Source of the DNA: Balanoglossus misakiensis
Taxonomy: Eukaryota > Hemichordata
Assembly (NCBI GenBank): GCA_040954595.2
Contig: CM082580.2
Location: 4,774,001-4,838,000, forward strand
Direction of reading: 5' to 3'
Length of the DNA stretch: 64,000 bases
Shown here: in pieces, positions 60,801 to 64,000 of the stretch
Numbering within the stretch: the first letter of the stretch is position 1
How the letters are laid out: the number at the start of each line of letters is the position of its first letter
Made by a program: the position numbers and the translations under genes
Notes under the pieces: generated by a model
Seen by the model: only the letters and a program-made list of their open reading frames with translations
Databases searched by the model: none
What the model was told of the DNA's origin: nothing

Positions 60801-63219
60801 ATATCTATGTGAAAGTTTTGGCCGTTCTCCTGATCTATAATATCTGAATATTCATGTATGTAGCACATTGCGTACACCTTTTCTGCCAGCAAGTTCAACT
60901 TGACAAAATTGGATTAAAATTTTACACATGATGGATCACAATGCATTGTAAGTTATCATGTTTCGATTTGAGCAATTATCACCAATCTTTTATACCAATT
61001 TACGTTTTTGGAATTTCAAAGATTAGAAATAACTGCACCAATTCCCTTGTCAGCTGTATTATTTTATATTGTCTTCTTTTTGGTCCATTTTGTGATGTCT
61101 GTGAGCTGTGATGAACGCCATGTCACATTCTCTGTGGCAACAGTTGGAATTTATCAAACTCTTGTGAGTGGAATGTTTAAACAGGTTCAACTTGAGGTCA
61201 TTGACCTGCCTGACCCAAGAAAAGCACAGAGAATCATCATTTTAAGGAAAATTGTAAGATTTATATATCCTGTAATTGGTGTCTGATGTATTTCTTGCAG
61301 GATTTGAGAAGTGATTCACTGAACAAGGATGATTTCACAACACTGGAAGATGACGTCGGCAAAGAAACTCTCAAAAGGCAAGCAGAAGAAAGAAAGAAGA
61401 GGTAAAAAACACATGTACTACAGTCAAACCTGTGTTAGTGACCACCTAGTTACAGTCCCTGTACAATTTACATGTGTATAAATTAACCTGTCCATAAAGA
61501 CCACCTGTCTATAAAGGCCAGTTTGGTAAAGTCCCTTGACTGGCCACTATAGACAGGTTTGACTGTGCTAGGTTTGTTGCATCTTGTCTCCACAGCACTG
61601 ATTTGTGATTTTTATGTTTTGCACTGTTGTTGTGGTGTAAAGCTTAAATCTTGAAATTGTGTTCCCAAAGGACAAACCAGTCATGACAAACAGACTGATA
61701 TTATAAGTTTGCATGTTAATGATGATGTCGTGTGGTAAATGCTTTTGAGAAAATGTCAAGTGGTATAACATGTTTGTCAAGTGGAACATATACGTCATCA
61801 ATTAATTTGCATGTCTTAGTCATTAAAATTGTCACATATTATTGTTTTTTAGATGATATGGTAACATTTTATCTGGATGAGGTTAGACTTTATTGAATGA
61901 AATGTAATCAAATCGTAATTGTATTTTGGATATAAAAATAGATGTCTTTATGTGGGAGGCGATATTTATATTAATTTATTCATAGGTACAGTCATCAATA
62001 ATTTAATTATAATGAACAATAGGTGGTGTATGAATATTCATGATTGCGAACTGCTAGATGTTGATATATGACACATAGTTGCGTGCTACGTATATGCTGG
62101 GCCATTCACAGGAAAGGAGAAAGTCATGATGCATGCACAAGTTTTTCACTTGCAAAAGAGTGAAATTTATTCAACAAATCAGGATCTATAGCTCCCATAT
62201 GCATTCCCAGGTCAAAATTCATACCTCTTATTCTTTCAGCATGCAAATCAATCTGCTGTGGATTTTTCAAGTGACTCCTGAGGAAACTACGCAAACAGCA
62301 CACTTTCTTCTAATACCGTGATTGGCTAATGTTTCAAGCAATCGCATTCTGTCGGCAGATAGCCAATCACAGTATTGCTAACTGTCAAGTGTGTGGCTTA
62401 GGTAGAATGAATGTGCACACTTCATGTAGAAAGACCAGGTCCCCTCAGAAATCCTGATCTTTTGTTAAAAATGTGTGAATTATTGTAAAGTCATCCTGGT
62501 AAAATGTTGACGTCAGTGTTTTCTACAGCTTCTGAGGTAAATACTACATCTTGCTTTGAAACAAAGTTGTACTTACTTATTGCCATGGCAAAAAAAATAA
62601 AACAATGCTTGTAGACACGAGAGTGAAAAAACTTGCCAAAATGAATAATCAGGCTCTACAGTTTATCCATTTTGGCCAGATTTTTACTCCCATATCCTAC
62701 AAACGGACTGGAAGTTGTGTGTGATCGAACATCGATTCACTATATATCCACATGTAGAATAACATAAACGGTGTCTTGTATCAAACATAATTAATGGAAA
62801 AAGGGCTGCGAGAGAGAGACTTTATCCCTTAAAGGACAGGTTTCACTGTACCTGTTTTTAGAGCAGGAGACAAAACAGATATTTCATCAAGTCTATGCAA
62901 AGAGAATTGTGACAATAACAATGCACTCTGGGAAAGCTTTACAACTACAGTAGAGTAATATTTACCTTCTTGTGTTTATCCTGAACGGCCAGGTTTCCTG
63001 CATGACAGCAAAATGTTGAAGGAAGACCTAAGAATAGAAAGAGTCTACATGCGTGTACACATACGTGTACACAGATTAAAGCTGTATTTTTGGCGTTTCA
63101 ATTACAGGAGGAAGGAAAACCGTGCCAAGAATGAAGAATTCAGCAGTGATGAGAAGGAGAAATCCCAGACCAAAAAACCAGAAGTTGGAATTCGGATTCA
63201 CGTTGGTGATTTTCGATAA
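35921..63219 (+). CDS. USP40: Ubiquitin carboxyl-terminal hydrolase 40 (complete, 29 exons)
   Basis: Coding exons: 35921-36119, 36827-36894, 39251-39364, 40010-40135, 40815-40853, 41420-41566, 42518-42661, 42991-43116, 43537-43683, 44164-44232, 44599-44843, 45151-45311, 45999-46080, 46384-46555, 47059-47152, 47844-47917, 48424-48722, 48994-49132, 49319-49430, 49767-49855, 50488-50562, 50751-50852, 51960-52134, 55352-55589, 55853-55918, 56556-56781, 57162-57275, 61301-61401, 63108-63219. All introns are GT-AG and every phase closes, giving 1,284 residues against about 1,235 in human USP40. USP40 is a cysteine protease that removes ubiquitin. The family's catalytic core is followed by several ubiquitin-like domains. 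The protein aligns with vertebrate USP40 from MLEGLF (human MFGDLF) to the C-terminal HVGDFR (human HVGSFR). The only ATG in frame at the 5' end is 35921. The gene is head to head with the Sec14 gene. Confidence 0.95.
37085..37215. mobile_element. Fold-back element with perfect 20-bp inner arms
   Basis: TCTGACCATAATATTGATGA at 37117-37136 is perfectly repeated in inverted form at 37161-37180. Outer arms (TGATTTTAGCCTAC and its diverged complement in AGGCTAAACTCTTGAT) extend the symmetry to about 131 bp. It is likely a small MITE. Confidence 0.65.
37774..37964. mobile_element. Fold-back element with about 90-base arms
   Basis: The whole 191-bp unit is an inverted repeat centred near 37868. 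The inner 32 bases (37829-37860, beginning CTGTGAGTTACCATAATCAT) match 37876-37907 perfectly. The outer arms ending AACACCTAT / ATAGGTGTT contain a few mismatches (GGCCATAGCGGCCG against CGGCTGCTATGGCC). No gene is within it. Confidence 0.8.
37965..38230. mobile_element. MITE with TTATAATAAACCTCATGCTAA ends
   Basis: 21-base terminal inverted repeats at 37965-37985 and 38210-38230 differ at one position. The interior is rich in CpG (CGACGCGCGCGACG near 38060), unlike its surroundings. It directly abuts the preceding fold-back, so the two may be one composite element. Confidence 0.75.
39251..43116 (+). CDS. USP40: USP40 exons 3-8: rest of the catalytic domain, zinc knuckle and His box
   Basis: Six exons encode residues 90-321. 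Landmarks are [11 protein letters not shown], the [19 protein letters not shown] box near residue 131, a first CXXC (Cys172/Cys175) and a second CXXC (Cys220/Cys223), together a likely zinc site as in many USPs. The strand [20 protein letters not shown] follows. The His box is [16 protein letters not shown] with catalytic His304 and likely acidic partner Asp311. Between the CXXC pairs the segment [18 protein letters not shown] differs from human USP40 but has the same length. Confidence 0.95.
39735..39935. repeat. (CAGA)n / (GACA)n imperfect repeat
   Basis: Degenerate CAGACAGACAG arrays over about 200 bases in USP40 intron 3, ending about 75 bases before exon 4. The arrays lie close to the acceptor but not in it. 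Confidence 0.85.
41604..41675. repeat. Perfect 33-bp hairpin in USP40 intron 6
   Basis: 41604-41636 and 41643-41675 are exact inverted repeats separated by six bases (GTCGAG). Transcribed, this makes an uninterrupted 33-bp stem with a six-base loop 38 bases after exon 6. It could be a fold-back transposon relic, an ADAR target or a small-RNA precursor. The perfect match implies recent origin or gene conversion. Confidence 0.85.
43164..43307. repeat. Possible MITE with GGTCACCGCGCT ends
   Basis: GGTCACCGCGCT (43164-43175) is repeated inverted at 43296-43307. The 144-bp unit is in USP40 intron 8. Only one copy is visible, so the call rests on 12-base ends. Confidence 0.4.
43537..46080 (+). CDS. 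USP40: USP40 exons 9-13: linker after the catalytic domain
   Basis: Residues 322-556. Exon 11 (44599-44843) carries a Lys/Glu/Ser-rich low-complexity stretch (for example [19 protein letters not shown]) longer and more charged than the human counterpart, so it is a lineage-specific linker. Exon 12 returns to conserved sequence: [20 protein letters not shown] then [18 protein letters not shown], the pattern WFDxNDSxVxxIREKxI...SAYMLFYR of human USP40. Confidence 0.9.
43760..43970. mobile_element. MITE, family C, reverse-oriented copy in USP40 intron 9
   Basis: Ends TACTGTTAAACATGTTATTT and AAATAACATGTTTTACATTA. The inside has CGCGAAATACGCGAGAGCC, ACGTGAAAATAAAGAC and GAACACGAAAATTAATACTC, the complement of the blocks in the 12689 copy. 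Confidence 0.8.
45350..45441. mobile_element. MITE, family A, in USP40 intron 12
   Basis: TTAACCCTTTCACCCCAGTT to GGTGGTGCAAGGGTTAA, with GAAAACAATGGGTTTGGACT inside. It starts about 40 bases after exon 12. Confidence 0.85.
46384..49855 (+). CDS. USP40: USP40 exons 14-20: first ubiquitin-like segments
   Basis: Residues 557-882. One beta-grasp-like unit spans [20 protein letters not shown] to IFFWDGEQ; the human protein has IFVWNGVE at the same place. The next starts [20 protein letters not shown] with the hydrophobic pattern [20 protein letters not shown] typical of UBL helix 1. A third runs [19 protein letters not shown] to GMQLVIEPG. The donor after exon 19 is CCAT before GTAGGT; the alternative four bases on would create a stop, so it was not used. 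Confidence 0.85.
50488..57275 (+). CDS. USP40: USP40 exons 21-27: distal ubiquitin-like segments
   Basis: Residues 883-1214. Unit [20 protein letters not shown] through [20 protein letters not shown] to [19 protein letters not shown] matches human USP40 (FLKLML...WHLRK...GQLPPLGFLKVPI). The next has [20 protein letters not shown] and [21 protein letters not shown] last unit has [20 protein letters not shown], close to the human LPVEKIEIAKYFPEKFEW. Exon 27 holds a Lys/Gly-rich basic loop ([14 protein letters not shown]) before [12 protein letters not shown], a near-identical family signature. The introns at 52135-55351 and 57276-61300 are the two largest in the gene. Confidence 0.9.
52135..55351. 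other. USP40 intron 23 without recognisable features
   Basis: 3.2 kb of AT-rich DNA. It has a T run near 52768-52780 and a C-rich CCCCCCTACCCTGATTCCTC patch near 54547. I see no exon, RNA gene or element with paired ends. Confidence 0.6.
58517..58605. repeat. MITE family A, truncated copy
   Basis: TTAACCCTTTCACCCCCAGT and AGAGGTCCAACCTCACCATA are intact, but after GAACTGCACCATTC the right end is lost. Confidence 0.75.
59479..59575 (-). repeat. Possible tRNA-derived SINE fragment
   Basis: On the minus strand GGTTCAAACCC (in 59479-59490) matches the RNA polymerase III B box GGTTCRANNCC. About 60-70 bases upstream, AGTGGTATGGTCTAATACC is a loose A-box candidate. The segment does not fold into a clear complete tRNA by eye. 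Confidence 0.3.
59629..59765. repeat. MITE family D, partial copy
   Basis: CTCTATATAGTGGCCACTTTG, CCCTGTGCAATTTACATGTG and TATAAAGGCCAGTTTAG match the interior of the 61419 copy, but the CAGTCAAACC ends are missing. Confidence 0.65.
61301..63219 (+). CDS. USP40: USP40 exons 28-29: charged tail and conserved C-terminus
   Basis: Residues 1215-1284. Acidic [20 protein letters not shown] is followed by a basic helix ([20 protein letters not shown]), then a Ser/Lys spacer and the end [13 protein letters not shown] before TAA at 63217-63219. Only the last six or so residues are strongly conserved with the human end (SIHVGSFR), which suggests a C-terminal docking motif. Confidence 0.9.
61419..61567. 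mobile_element. MITE, family D, complete copy in USP40 intron 28
   Basis: TACAGTCAAACCTGTGTTAG at the left and ACTATAGACAGGTTTGACTG at the right form inverted ends. The interior matches the 17584 and 59629 copies. It begins 18 bases after exon 28. Confidence 0.85.
61568..63107. other. Rest of USP40 intron 28
   Basis: No exon is seen. Besides the truncated family B copy at 62607 there is an inverted pair CCGTGATTGGCTAA / AGCCAATCACAGTA at about 62315-62375, possibly the ends of a small MITE. Confidence 0.55.
62607..62832. mobile_element. MITE, family B, 5'-truncated copy
   Basis: Starts within the first arm (GCTTGTAGACACGAGAGTGA), passes the central CATTTTGGCC and follows the second arm to GAGACTTTATCCCTTAA. 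It corresponds to the right two-thirds of 5962-6316. Confidence 0.8.
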
Positions 63220-64000
63220 ATTTGGATTCTGTGCTGAAAGTCGAGCTTGCTGTAAGGAACCATGATGGACATAGGGGAATAGTGTACCTTGAATGAGACA
63301 TGGATGCATTTCCATGAAGAGAAGAAAAACTGATCTTCCCACACTTTCCGTGGATCCATTCCATTGCATCGGCAACTGCTCATTTACATATTACCCGATG
63401 ACGTCATTTCTGTCAGTTTCCACATTATGGTGCCAAAGAGGTGTGGCCTGCTGCATTATCCAGCCAATCAGGGAGGGTGTGAAGATAGGGTTACAAGTTT
63501 GAAGCAGCAGAATGAGGCATAGGAGAGCTGAAGAAAAGGTCAAACTTTTGGAAAGTTGAAGTGCGTTGGTCATTCCAGATTTCTTATAATTTAAATCATA
63601 AAGGATATTCCATAGGTGGGAGAAATTTGAGCAGTTCAACAAGAGGACCATTTGTTTATTCAAAACCTTACGTGCACGGCAGACATAGTCATCTTTGCGC
63701 ATCTGTAGCCTTGATTACCACTCTTTTCTTCAAAAATCAGCATTTTTAGTGCAAATTTCTCCTTTTTTTAAATACTGTTGGTTATCTCACCATAATTTGT
63801 GTACACACTCTGGATATTTTGCTATTGAAACTACCGGTACTACGTTATTATTAAATTAAATGAGAAATGTAAGATTACAAATTACAAGTATGAATACTCT
63901 TCAAGTAATCATGTGATAGGTTACCTTTAGTGCCATCAATTATCAGGTTGTTAGATTTGAAGAAAAAAATGAAATACTTGTTTTATCAAACAAAGCTTCA
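63220..64000 (+). other. USP40 3' UTR and downstream flank
   Basis: No credible downstream gene is seen before the window ends. Overlapping ATTAAA hexamers at 63850-63860 are candidate polyadenylation signals; no AATAAA was found. Several short frames on both strands show no homology. Confidence 0.5.

Larger units (their letters stand above)
57276..61300. other. USP40 intron 27 with scattered repeat fragments
   Basis: 4.0 kb holding fragments of family A (58517-58605, 59226-59302 and 60616-60650), a family D fragment (59629-59765) and a tRNA-like segment (59479-59575). The short plus-strand frame just before exon 28 (61008-61286) is intronic: it lacks an acceptor and resembles no USP40. Confidence 0.65.

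Noticed and set aside
61008-61286. 92-codon plus-strand frame with hydrophobic segments just before USP40 exon 28
   Set aside because: Intronic; no acceptor or donor and no match to USP40. The exon begins cleanly at 61301.

Overview
The window is animal nuclear DNA. It has AT-rich introns and spacers, canonical GT-AG introns in multi-exon genes, many short inverted-repeat transposons (MITEs), microsatellites and no bacterial-type operons. The recurring palindrome ACATGT, the dense MITEs and the compact introns suggest an invertebrate, probably marine (a non-vertebrate deuterostome or a lophotrochozoan). I cannot fix the species from sequence alone.

Three genes can be assembled. (1) Positions 96-878, plus strand: the last two coding exons of an unrecognised gene that begins left of the window. 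(2) Positions 8602-26806, minus strand: a complete 15-exon gene for a predicted 1,561-residue protein. It has an N-terminal Sec14/CRAL-TRIO domain, a spectrin-like helical region, a very long disordered Ser/Gln/Asn/Pro-rich region, and C-terminal coiled coils. The N-terminal layout is that of the Trio/Kalirin/DBS/SESTD1 group, but no RhoGEF (DH-PH) module is present. (3) Positions 35921-63219, plus strand: a complete 29-exon orthologue of the deubiquitinase USP40 (predicted 1,284 residues), with intact catalytic Cys and His boxes, two zinc-type CXXC pairs, a series of ubiquitin-like segments and the conserved C-terminal tail. All exon junctions of genes 2 and 3 were phased by hand and stay in frame.

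Genes 2 and 3 are head to head. A possible alternative first exon of gene 2 lies about 0.8 kb from the USP40 start, beside YY1-like ATGGCG motifs, so a shared bidirectional promoter near 35.1-35.9 kb is plausible. Genes 1 and 2 converge tail to tail across 1-8.6 kb. The rest is intron or spacer holding at least five MITE families, several fold-back elements (including a 33-bp perfect hairpin in a USP40 intron), an 820-bp G-tract element, and a fold-back element whose two ends are (ATC)n arrays in opposite orientation. I see no tRNA or rRNA gene, CRISPR array, reverse transcriptase or transposase. I found no obvious undescribed biological system. The most unusual items are the GEF-less Sec14/spectrin protein and the microsatellite-ended fold-back element.
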